In this document: positions 17,075 to 25,991 of the stretch, in pieces
Layout of the letters: each line of letters begins with the position of its first letter
Position numbering within the stretch: the first letter of the stretch is position 1
Assembly: GCA_023212695.1 (NCBI GenBank)
Contig: JALCCG010000269.1
Coordinates: 1 to 28,353 of the forward strand
Source: Sporisorium sorghi
Lineage: Eukaryota > Basidiomycota > Ustilaginomycetes > Ustilaginales > Ustilaginaceae
DNA: 28,353 nucleotides
Direction: 5' to 3'
The notes under the pieces: model-generated
Seen by the model: the letters and a program-made list of their open reading frames with translations, nothing else
Database searches by the model: none
What the model was told of the DNA's origin: nothing
Program-made: the position numbers and the translations under genes

Positions 17075-19615
17075 GAAGAAGCCGTCGAGCACGCCGTCGC
17101 CATGTACGACTTTGAGGCTCAAGGCGATGACGAGCTCACCGTGACCGAAAACGAACACCTCATCATCCTCGAAAAGGAGAACGACGACTGGTGGAAGGTC
17201 AGAAACGATGCCGGCCAAGAGGGTGTTGTGCCCGCCAGCTACGTTGAAGCCGCCGACGCTCCCGCGGCTGGCAGCGCAGGCTCGTCCTCCGCCGCCGCCC
17301 TCGCGGCACAGCAGGAGGAAGAGGAGCGACGTCGCCAAGAGGAGGAAGAAGAAGCCGCTGCCGTGGCCGAAGCAGAACGTCGGCGCGAAGCTGCCGAGTC
17401 TGCGGCACGTCGACAGAGGGAAGCCGAGGAGCGTAGACAGAGGGAGGAGAAGGAGAGGACGCGACGCGAGGCACTCAAAGCACAGCCCGCACCTGCCCCG
17501 CCCAAGCTCACCCAGCGTCCCAGCACCACCGAAGTCAGCCGCGCCGCCAAGAACGTCTCCATCCCTCAGGGTCGCAGTGCACCCGAACGTCCCAAGGACG
17601 GCGGCGGTCGCTCCAAGCCGTCGCCCAACAACACGCGCGTGTGGACCGATCGCACCGGCTCCTTCAAGGTCGAGGCCGAGTTCTTGGGCTTCAACCAGGG
17701 CAAGATCCGTCTGCACAAGATGAACGGCGTCGTGATCGAGGTGGCCGTCGAAAAGATGTCGAACGGCGACATCCAATTCCTCGAAGACATCACGGGCAAG
17801 AAACTCAACCCGACCGACGACGAGATTGCCGCTTCGACCGCACGACGACGAGAGCGTGAACGCCAGTCGAGCCGCTCGCAGCCTTCGTCGACCAGCGGCA
17901 GCGGAATGTCCAGAGAAGAGCGCGAACGAGAGCGAGAACGTCGCAAGGAAAAGGAGCGCGAACAGCGACGTCGCGAGCAGGCACGATCGGGTCCCAAGCG
18001 TAACGTCGACTGGTTCGAGTTCTTCCTCGCGGCCGGCGTCGACGTCGACGACTGCACACGCTACGCCAGCTCTTTCGAGCGTGACAAGATCGACGAGACA
18101 GTGCTCGGCGACCTCGACGCCGGTACGTTGCGCAGCCTCGGCCTGCGCGAGGGCGACATCATTCGTGTGACTAAATTCATCGACAAGAAATACCGCCGCG
18201 ACAAGACGCACTCGTCGTCGTCGCGCCAGTCGGGTCGTGCAAATGCCAACACCGCGGCCAACCTGGAAAAGCAGATCAAGGCGGACGAGGAGCTCGCACG
18301 CAAGCTGCAGGAGCAGGAGAGCTCGGCGCGAAGAGGCGATTCGGTCAGCCCAGCTCCGCCGCAGCTGTTCTCCGCCGCGGACGGCACGCTCAAGAACAAC
18401 ACGCGTCGCGGCCGACCTACGCCCAAGAGCACGGGTGGTAGCAATGTCGACGCTGCTTCGTTGGCTGCAGCCTCTGAATCGCTTGCTCGCACTGCCACGC
18501 CTCCCGCTCGCGCCGGCACCGTGAGCCCGTCGGTGGCTCCTAAACGCACGGGCTCTTCGCTCGCCAACGGATTTGACGACGATGCATGGACGCCGCGACC
18601 TCCGAGCACCAAGCCAGCGACGCCTGCGAGGCCCACTATTGCATCTCCTGCGCCCTCGACGCCTGCGGCACCGCCTGCTCCCACTCCGCCACCTGCTCCA
18701 GTCGCCGCTGCTGCCACTTCGCCAGCACCGGCCACGTCTCCTGCTCCACCTGCAGACCCGAACTCGGCGCTGTTTGAGAAGCTTGCGGCGATGAAACCTC
18801 CGTCGGCCAGCGCAGGCCCGCGTCCCGGTGCAAGCCCTTCACCCGGGTCCATGTTCCTGGGACAGTCGCAGGCGTACAACCCGAACGCGCCACGCGGACC
18901 GTATGCGCCTGTGCCTGTCAACCAGGGGCTGTTGCAGCCGCTGGTGCCCACACAGGGAACAGGACAGTTTGTGCCGACCAAGACGGGCATGATGGGGATG
19001 CAGATGACGGGCATGCAGCCGCAGCAGACTGGCTGGGGAATGCAGGGCATGCAGGGTATGCAAGGTATACAAGGCATGCAGCCTCAAATGACGGGCTTCC
19101 AGAACACCGGCATGGGCCAGATGGGCCAGATGGGCGGTATGGGAATGCAACCTCAGGCTACCGGCTTCGGCAACGGTGGAGGCTACATGAACGGCTCGTC
19201 TCCGTATGCTGGTGGCCAGATCAACGCGCAGCAGACGGGATTCCCAGGCATGCAGCCGCAACAAACCGGATCCAACAACTTTGGGCAGACTCCGCAGCAG
19301 CTTATGGCGCAGCAGACCGGGTTCGGGCTTGGATCGCAGCAGCAGGCGCAACAGCAGCAGGCGGCGCAGGAGGAGAAGGACAAGTTCAACGCGAGCAACA
19401 TCTTCCAGCAGATGAAGACGGGCGCGTTTGCCAAGGATCCCAATGCGGCGCCGCAGGCGAGCGAGAAGTACGATGCGCTTCGACCGCAGCCGACCGGGTT
19501 CCAGCCGGGAGGAGTGATGCCGCAGATTACGGGGATGGGCTTTGGGCAGCAGGCGCCACAGCAGCAGCAGCAGTATCCTCACAATGGATATGGAGGTGGC
19601 TTTGGTGGGTATTGA
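15932..19615 (+). CDS. sla1: SLA1-like endocytic actin-patch scaffold protein
   Basis: 1227 aa, no intron, start ATG in CGCCATGG. Domain order is that of SLA1: two N-terminal SH3 domains (about 1-75 and 76-140, each with ALYDY and a closing P-A-N-Y-V), an acidic stretch (151-170), a conserved segment (about 175-288) that may be a PH-like fold, Ala/Pro-rich linker with PPPPPP, a third SH3 (about 385-443), a Glu/Arg-rich helix (458-516), SHD1 (about 566-626, VWTDRTGSFKVEAEF...), which in yeast binds NPFx(1,2)D cargo signals, and SHD2, a SAM-like oligomerisation domain (about 690-757, DWFEFFLAAGVD). A helix DEELARKLQEQE (about 786-797) resembles a ubiquitin-interacting helix. The C-terminal 200 residues are Gln/Gly/Met-rich with nine [LIVM]xxQxTG motifs, the site class phosphorylated by Ark1/Prk1 kinases to disassemble the coat. 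SLA1 links cargo, clathrin and actin assembly factors at endocytic sites on the plasma membrane. Confidence 0.95.
18990..19545 (+). repeat. Repeated QxTG motif region in SLA1 (protein-level repeat)
   Basis: Nine copies of the heptad [LIVM]-x-x-Q-x-T-G lie in this coding stretch (for example MGMQMTG, MQPQQTG twice, MQPQMTG, MQPQATG, INAQQTG, LMAQQTG, LRPQPTG, VMPQITG). The DNA also contains imperfect ATGCAGGGC repeats (about 19040-19080). Confidence 0.85.
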
Positions 19616-19831
19616 GGCTGGTCTCTCGCCGACGCTCCCACTCTCAGATGATGTTTGTCCTGTCAACGCACTGTTTTGCATATGATTCTCGATTCAACAG
19701 TATCTTGGCGACTTGGTGGAGTGTGTATGAAGATGAACTTGCTCAGAGCGGAACGAGTGACGACCCAGACAGCTGAACAGCTCGCGGCAGCAGAGAAGCG
19801 GCAGAGCTGGTTGGAACAAGCTGAAGACGCG

Positions 19832-19837
19832 ACGCGT
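19832..19837. promoter_or_regulatory. ACGCGT (MCB-like) box
   Basis: A palindromic ACGCGT in the region upstream of the APSES factor. ACGCGT is the MluI cell-cycle box bound by MBF in yeasts. A six-base match occurs by chance fairly often in GC-rich DNA. Confidence 0.3.
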
Positions 19838-20048
19838 AGAGTGCCGCAAAGGTCGAGAGGGGCAATCAGCTGGAATCGAGATGAAAACGGAGCCGCCTGG
19901 TCAATAGAGAGAGCGAGCGAGCAAGAGGAAGAGGTGGCTTTTCTCTCTTCGAGCAGCCAGGCAAATTCGAATTCTCGAAGGGACTTGCTGAGCTGAAAAT
20001 TCGGGATCGAAAGGGCTGAAAGCAAAAAAAAAAAAAAAAGGGCGCGCG

Positions 20049-20054
20049 ACGCGT
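20049..20054. promoter_or_regulatory. ACGCGT (MCB-like) box
   Basis: Second ACGCGT, about 0.8 kb before the APSES gene start and 217 bases from the first. Same caveat: the motif is short. Confidence 0.3.
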
Positions 20055-20469
20055 TCACTGGTCGCGATGCCACTTTAACCAGAGGCGGCAGAAAGAGAGA
20101 GTCAGTCGCACGGTCAGTCAAAAGAGCAGAAGAGCCAGAAGAGAGGGCGCGCCGCGTGTGTGCTGAATGTGTGACTTTTCTCGCATTCTCCGAGCCAGTC
20201 ACTCTCCCTCCTTCTCACATCACAATTGAATCTAATTTACTGTAGCTGTGATTGACGTTCTTGGTGAGCGGAGACAGGCTGGAAAGCAGCGTGTGCACTC
20301 GTTGAAGAAGAGAGAGCGAGACTCAACGCGCTCAAGACAAGTCGAGACTTGTGTGTGACTTTTGAATTTCAGCACACAGCCAGTCAGTCCGCGCTCTCTC
20401 GCGTCGTAAGGCACACAATTCCCAACCAAGCGAGAACAACCTCTCTCTCACACACAGCCTGAGCAAGCC

Positions 20470-20496
<27 letters not shown>
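20470..20496. repeat. CT microsatellite
   Basis: Run of CT dinucleotides in the leader region of the APSES gene. Confidence 0.85.
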
Positions 20497-20500
<4 letters not shown>

Positions 20501-20585
20501 TCTTTCCGCTTTGAGCCAATCCAGCACTTTCCGCAAGCAAAAGAAGAGGCGCGAGGCTATCGACCCCTCGACCACCTTCTCGATC

Positions 20586-20613
20586 CATCATCATCATCAT
20601 CATCATCATCATC
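20586..20613. repeat. CAT trinucleotide microsatellite
   Basis: About nine tandem CAT units in the leader region of the APSES gene. Confidence 0.85.
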
Positions 20614-20859
20614 CTCTTCCTCATCCTCGACCATCTCGTCGTCTTATGAAAAGCGTTTTCCGTTCACGCCCACGACACTCGTGATCACTCCCCTTCGACA
20701 ACCGCCTGGAGCTTCTTTTTCACCAGGGAAACATCATCGACTTTGTTCTCGTCAACCAACCAGCTCTTCGTCCCTCTCATGAACAGCTCGTGATCCCCAT
20801 CTTTGGTTGATCTCTGTCCTCCGTCTGTCACGGAACCTCCTCCATCTACACACACGCAG

Positions 20860-23800
20860 ATGCCTCTGAACCCTCCCGCCACCTCCCACCCAACAGCTTC
20901 CCACGCCTACACACACGCACACGCACCAGAAGCAAGCTCTCTTCCTGCTGCCGCTGCGACATCATCCTCTGCCTTCGTCGACACCAACAACCCTCTTCGT
21001 CCAGTGCAGGAGGTTGCTGCGAGCTCGCTCGTCGATAGCACTTCGTCTTCGCACGCCTCCCTCCTTGACCCACTCAAGCCATCTTCGCATCCAAGCTCCA
21101 ACCTCAGCTTCACCACCTCGGCTTTGCAACGTGCTGGCTTGCTCCCCGCCAACGCTCCTTCTACCACCATGTCTACCACCGCTGCTTCGGGCGCCTCTGC
21201 CGCTTCCGAGACTCTTCAACGAGTCATGGGTCAGAGCGCTGCCTCCGCCGCTGCCACCAACGGCGCTTCCACTCCAGCTCAAGCTGGCCCTTTGACACCC
21301 GCACAGCTCAAGAACATGACCCCAGCACAGGCCAACGCTGCCTTGCAGAACCCCGTCGGCAACGTCCCCACCGTCTACCTCGCCACCTACTCCAACGTGC
21401 CCGTCTACGAGATCACCGTCCGTGGCATCGCCGTCATGCGACGACGCGGCGACGGCTGGCTCAACGCCACCCAGATTCTCAAGATTGCCGGCATCGAAAA
21501 GACAAGACGAACCAAGATCCTCGAAAAGAGCATCCTCACCGGCGAGCACGAAAAGATTCAGGGAGGCTACGGAAAGTTCCAAGGAACCTGGATCCCTCTG
21601 CAGCGAGCCCAACAGGTCGCCGCCGAGTACAACGTCTCACATCTCCTCCAGCCCATCCTCGAGTTTGACCCCGCCACGGCTGATCAGATCCCTAAGCTTT
21701 ACCAGCGCAAGAAGCCCGCTTCGTCGGCACGAAACTCGTCGGCTTCGGCCATTCACGACGGAAGGAGTCAAACTCCCTCCAAAGTCTACTCCCCTGCGCC
21801 GTCTAGCATCGGTGGTCCCAGCCAGCAGCCTCGCTTCCTTTCGTTGCGTCCACCCAAGGACGCACAGCAGCGAGAAATGTCCCCCGCACTCTTCATGCCG
21901 CCTGGAGCCAGCGGTCTTTTGGGCAACGGTACCTACACCACCGACGGTGCAGTGCCACCAGCCGGGCCTCAGGCGATCCCGCCTGGATCGAGTCAGGCGG
22001 AGCAGGAGGCGCTTCGCAGTTACAATGTCTACGGTTACACGCCACAAGGTGTGCCACTTCCGGCCCCAGGGGCTGCAGACGCTGCCGCGACTGCGGTTGG
22101 CGACAAGCGAGCTGCTGCCCAAGACGATCAGCAAGATGCATCTGCTGCCAAGCGTTCGCGATTGACGAGTCCTCCCCAGCAGCAGCAGCAAGCACGCGAC
22201 TCTGGTCTCCTGCTCGGCCCATCGCCCGTCAAGGATCTCAATGCTCTCGGCCCCGCCGGTGGTTCTTTGCGTGCAGCATCGGCACCTCGAGGACACCGTA
22301 TGGCCGTTGGTCCTCCCGATGCGGCTGGGCGAGATGGCTCCGTTCCGCGCTATGCTGACCGTGCTCTGCCGCCCAAGCCGTACGACGAGGGGGAAAAGCG
22401 AATGCGCGATCGCCTCGTCAGCCTCTTTTCCGACGACGGTGTGCTAGAGGGTACGCCTGCGGCTTCCGGTGCAGCTGCCCCTGCATCAGCATCAGCATCA
22501 GCGGCAGACGAGGACGACGATGCGTACGTAGCTAAGCTAGACGGCTTGCTGGCCGACTTGAGAGGAAAGGCGAGCTTGGGCGGGCTTGGCGCCAGTGGTT
22601 CCGATGGTCCCAAGGCCACCGTCGATCTCATCACGGACGACCACGGCCACACTGCTCTGCACTGGGCTTCGGCTCTGTGCCGTCTCAAACTGGTCCGCAC
22701 GCTCACCGCGCGTCCTCCTTGGCAGGGCGGAGCCAACGTCCATGCCGGCAACCACGCTGGCGAGACGGCCCTCCACCGCTCGGTGCTCGTCACCAACTCG
22801 TACGACGCCTCCTCCTTCCCCAAGCTGCTCCATCTGCTATCGTCGTCGCTCAACACGCGCGATTTCAAGAAGCGCACTGTCTTGCATCACATCTCGCTCG
22901 TCGCCGCGCTCAAAGGCCGTGCCGCCTCGGCCAGATACTATCTCGCCTGTGTGCTCGAGCACATTTCTGCTGAGAAGAGCTCCAAGTACAAGGGTCTCGT
23001 TGATGCGCAGGACGAGGACGGCGAGACGGCATTGGGCATCGTCGCGCGTCTCGGTAATGCCAGCATGGTGCGCATGCTTCTCGACGTTGGTGCTCGCAAG
23101 GATCTTCCCAACGCGCTGGGCATCCGCCCATCCGACTGGGGCATCGAGTCTGGCGGCGACAATGCTTCGACTCTGTCTCAGAACGACGGCGGCTCCATTG
23201 CCGGTGCCAGCACCGTCTCGTCTCTGCCGCCATTGACAGCGGCGGATCTTGCATCGCAGAACCCGTCCGACATCATCTCGGCCTTGACGCGACCCGCCCA
23301 GGTGCCTGTGATGAAGAGCTCCGACGTGCGCGACCAGCTCAGCTCGACGCTCGACGATCTGCAGTCGACGTTTGAGCGCGAACTCAAGGAGAAGCAAGAC
23401 GCCATCTCGACGGTACAGAGTCACTTGCAAGCTGCTACAAGAGACCTGGCTGCGCGTCGCAAGACGGTCTCTGCTGCGCAGGGCAAGCTCGCCGAGAAGG
23501 ACGAGGCTCGTCAACGCGTGCAGAACTTGCGCCGTGCCATTGTTGCGCAGCTCGGGTGGGAGGACGCGGATGCAGCGGTCAAGTTGGAAGAGCTTGAGAG
23601 CGAGGCAGCGGCTGCGGCTGCCGCATCATCAAGCAAGCCGGCCGATGCGATGGACGTGGACGATGCCGAGGACGTCAAACCTGTGCTCGCCTCGGGTCCT
23701 GAACCGCTCGTCGAGGAGCTGCTGTCGTCCAGCACGGTCGAGTCGGACCTCAAGTCGCTGGGTGCCACTTCGGTCAGTGCAGAGCTGGTCGAGCAGGAGC

Positions 23801-24198
23801 AGTTGGTGCGTTTGCGCTGGCTCGTCTCGTTCTACCAATCCGGCTGTGACGACTTGGCCGCCAAGATTGCCGAACTGGAAGACTCGAGCGCCAAGAAGGA
23901 GGCTCAATGCCAGCAGGTGGTCGCCATCTGCGCCAACATCCCGCAAGATAAAGTCGAGGGGATGCTCACCGAGCTGCTCACCGCCATGGAGAGCGACGGC
24001 CCCGATGTGGATCTGGCGCGGGTGGCCAACTTTATGCAGAAGGTCGGCAAGACGGGCGGTGAGAATGGCGATCAGCCGGCGGGGGCTGCACAGCTGCTGA
24101 GCACCTCGACGAGTCTCAGCACCACTGTGTCGAGTGCCGAGACCGCGGCGAGCAGCACGGTGCCTGCTGTTGACGGGGAAGGTGTCAAATCGACCTGA
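20860..24198 (+). CDS. mbp1: MBF-type APSES transcription factor with ankyrin repeats (MBP1/SWI4/RES family)
   Basis: 1112 aa from the first in-frame ATG. The alternative ATG at 21169 has a stronger context (ACCACCATG) and would give 1009 aa; both keep all domains. An APSES/KilA-N DNA-binding domain spans about residues 170-275: VYLATYSNVPVYE, then GWLNATQILKIAGI, a TRRTKILEK helix and GGYGKFQGTWIPL, all hallmark segments of MBP1/SWI4. After a Ser/Pro/Gln-rich linker with a basic patch (AAKRSRL), ankyrin-type repeats span about 590-765 (GHTALHWA, GETALHRSV, KRTVLHHI, GETALGIVARLGNASMV). A coiled coil follows at about 823-913. The C-terminal part (about 960-1060) resembles the SWI6/MBP1 dimerisation region. 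In yeasts such a factor pairs with SWI6/CDC10 to drive G1/S genes through ACGCGT sites. The presence of a DNA-binding domain separates it from SWI6. It converges on GPM1. Confidence 0.92.
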   Translation: MPLNPPATSHPTASHAYTHAHAPEASSLPAAAATSSSAFVDTNNPLRPVQEVAASSLVDSTSSSHASLLDPLKPSSHPSSNLSFTTSALQRAGLLPANAPSTTMSTTAASGASAASETLQRVMGQSAASAAATNGASTPAQAGPLTPAQLKNMTPAQANAALQNPVGNVPTVYLATYSNVPVYEITVRGIAVMRRRGDGWLNATQILKIAGIEKTRRTKILEKSILTGEHEKIQGGYGKFQGTWIPLQRAQQVAAEYNVSHLLQPILEFDPATADQIPKLYQRKKPASSARNSSASAIHDGRSQTPSKVYSPAPSSIGGPSQQPRFLSLRPPKDAQQREMSPALFMPPGASGLLGNGTYTTDGAVPPAGPQAIPPGSSQAEQEALRSYNVYGYTPQGVPLPAPGAADAAATAVGDKRAAAQDDQQDASAAKRSRLTSPPQQQQQARDSGLLLGPSPVKDLNALGPAGGSLRAASAPRGHRMAVGPPDAAGRDGSVPRYADRALPPKPYDEGEKRMRDRLVSLFSDDGVLEGTPAASGAAAPASASASAADEDDDAYVAKLDGLLADLRGKASLGGLGASGSDGPKATVDLITDDHGHTALHWASALCRLKLVRTLTARPPWQGGANVHAGNHAGETALHRSVLVTNSYDASSFPKLLHLLSSSLNTRDFKKRTVLHHISLVAALKGRAASARYYLACVLEHISAEKSSKYKGLVDAQDEDGETALGIVARLGNASMVRMLLDVGARKDLPNALGIRPSDWGIESGGDNASTLSQNDGGSIAGASTVSSLPPLTAADLASQNPSDIISALTRPAQVPVMKSSDVRDQLSSTLDDLQSTFERELKEKQDAISTVQSHLQAATRDLAARRKTVSAAQGKLAEKDEARQRVQNLRRAIVAQLGWEDADAAVKLEELESEAAAAAAASSSKPADAMDVDDAEDVKPVLASGPEPLVEELLSSSTVESDLKSLGATSVSAELVEQEQLVRLRWLVSFYQSGCDDLAAKIAELEDSSAKKEAQCQQVVAICANIPQDKVEGMLTELLTAMESDGPDVDLARVANFMQKVGKTGGENGDQPAGAAQLLSTSTSLSTTVSSAETAASSTVPAVDGEGVKST

Positions 24199-24678
24199 AG
24201 CTCGTGAAAAAATTTGGAGCGAGCTAGTCTCCAGCATGTCTTTGTGCGCGGGACTGACTTGGCAATCCTCGTTTCTCTCACATATGCCCTCTTCTAGGAT
24301 GTCCCTCGCACGTTGCTGTCTGCTCGTCAGCGATGTAGTCGTGCCTTTGTTGTGGTGTAACGTTATATCTGAAGAATCGAAGAATCTTTCTGGAGTGTTC
24401 GTTCGAGGAGGTCTTTTCCGCTTGTGCTGTACCGGGAGATGCAAACATTGTGATGAAGCTCAGAACTTGTTCTTGAGTGCTCATCTGCGCTTGTCTCTTT
24501 GCAGATGTCACGATATCCGCTCACGGCGAGACAGCTGCCCCGCGCGAAGTCACAGTCCTTCTCGCGTGATCGGTGGACACTTTGTAAAAATCTGATTTGC
24601 ATTTATTTGTACGATCGAGCGAGCGTGCAGAATCGAAACAACCTGAGGTCGGCGACTGCAACACAAGAGTGAAGATGT
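24199..24678. other. Convergent 3' region between the APSES gene and GPM1
   Basis: 480 bases between opposing stops. Slightly AT-richer than the coding sequence, no RNA gene, no open frame with a recognisable product. Confidence 0.5.
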
Positions 24679-25414
24679 CTATCCCTGGAGGATCTCCTTG
24701 GAGACGACCTTGCCGTCGGCGTCGAGCTTGTAGAGGATGGGGACGCCGGTGGCGAGTTCGAGGCCGACTGTGTGCGTTTACGATGAGCAGAAAGGGGAAA
24801 TGAGTGTCAGTATGCTTGTCGCTTTCCTCTACGATGAAGTGGGCTGCAAAAGTTTGGACTGGGAAAGGTGGATTTCACTTACCGATGTCATCATCAGAGA
24901 TGCCCTCGATATCCTTGATCATCGCACGCAGCGAGTTACCGTGCGCAGCCACAATGACATTCTTGCCCTGCTTGACCAGCGGCAGAATCTCCTTGTGGTA
25001 GTACGGCCACACCCTCTCCGCGGTCAACTTCAGACTCTCACCACCGGGCGGGGGAATATCGTAGCTCCTACGCCAGATGTGCACCTGCTCTTCGCCCCAC
25101 TTCTTCCTCGCGTCGTCCTTGTTGAGGCCGCTGAGCTCGCCGTAGTCGCGCTCGTTGAGCGCCTGGTCCTTGTGGACGGGGATGTCCTCCTGGCCGATCT
25201 CCTTGAGCTGGATGCCCAGGGTGGTTTGGGCGCGCTGCAGGGCCGAGGTGAAGGCGACGTCGAACTTGATGCCCGTGGCCGCGACGCGCTTAGCGCCAGT
25301 GAGGGCCTCTTCGCGACCAAGCTCGGTGAGAGCAGGGTCCTTCCAGCCCGTGAACAGGTTGAGCTTGTTCCACTCCGACTGCCCGTGACGCGTGAGTACG
25401 AGCGTTCCGACCAT
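24679..25414 (-). CDS. gpm1: 2,3-bisphosphoglycerate-dependent phosphoglycerate mutase; two exons
   Basis: Join of 25414-24883 and 24767-24679 on the minus strand, 206 aa. It catalyses 3-phosphoglycerate to 2-phosphoglycerate in glycolysis/gluconeogenesis. Residues 5-15 give [11 protein letters not shown] with the phospho-accepting His10; [27 protein letters not shown] (with the catalytic Glu), [19 protein letters not shown] and [12 protein letters not shown] (second catalytic His) follow in the standard order. The loop of about 25 residues between PPP and ESL found in mammalian and budding yeast enzymes is absent, as in the short fission yeast form (211 aa). Exon 1 ends GAC ATC G before GTAAGT; exon 2 adds [20 protein letters not shown] and a short tail ending ILQG, completing the family's L-x-x-x-T-G-x-P-x-x-Y element. 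The start ATG is fixed by homology. It is divergent from ABP1, 577 bases apart. Confidence 0.96.
24768..24882 (-). other. Intron of GPM1
   Basis: 115 nt on the minus strand, donor GTAAGT (from 24882) and acceptor CACACAG (ending 24768). The split Val codon G|TC is restored and the conserved [10 protein letters not shown] strand is joined to the rest of the enzyme. Confidence 0.95.
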
Positions 25415-25991
25415 TTTGACTTGTGTGCTTAGGATATTATAGGGGAAGGCTGATGGTAGATGATGGAGAGGAAGAAGGAGGAAGTCAGACCGAAAAGACA
25501 GAAGGTTGATGCTCGATCCGCCGCAAAGCACGCAACAGCAAGGCAGAAAATCGAGCCAAAATTGACAAGTTGGCCCCAACGCGGCGCAACTCTGGCAAGA
25601 ATACAGTAATCTCGCCGATCGATAAAAGTGCGTTTTCCGCTGCGTGAAAAATTGACCAACACACACACGCAGCAACGTCTAATGCTATGCTCCCGGCAAC
25701 TGCGATTTGCGCTTGGGGCAAGACCTTTGTCGGGTGGACACGGCTGAGGGAAAAATAAAAATAAAAATTGAAAGATGTTATGCCGGGCTGGGCTACACTC
25801 AGCAAAAAACAAAAATCGGGCGATTCGCCTCACCACGACGGTGCTCCGTGCGCGGTTCTCGTTGCGCTTCACAGCCACGCCGGATTCACTTAATCTTACT
25901 CCACCGTCCAACAGGAACAGCTTCGTCAGATGACATTGACTCTCACCATCCCTCTCCTCCATCAACATCCTCTGTGAGCAAACCCCTCAAC
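25415..25991. promoter_or_regulatory. Divergent promoter region between GPM1 and ABP1
   Basis: 577 bases between two diverging starts. It includes a T/A-rich AAAAATAAAAATAAAAATTG element (about 25750-25769) and C/T-rich sequence before ABP1. No gene is called here. Confidence 0.6.

Larger units (their letters stand above)
19616..20859. promoter_or_regulatory. Intergenic: SLA1 3' region and MBF-gene promoter/leader
   Basis: 1.24 kb between two tandem plus-strand genes. It holds a 15-base or so A tract (about 20024-20039), a CT run (20470-20496), a CAT/TCA run (about 20586-20613) and a long C/T-rich stretch before the start. Two ACGCGT boxes occur (19832-19837 and 20049-20054). No gene is called; the open frames are low-complexity. 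Confidence 0.6.

Noticed and set aside
16985..18211. 408-codon open frame antisense to SLA1
   Set aside because: It lies exactly opposite the SH3-3, SHD1 and SHD2 domains, which are unambiguous on the plus strand.
22837..23514. 225-codon minus-strand frame within the APSES gene
   Set aside because: Antisense shadow of the ankyrin region.
25707..25991. Upstream in-frame extension of ABP1
   Set aside because: The frame is open but has no ATG before 25992, and the ADF-H family starts right after that Met, so the extension is noncoding leader.
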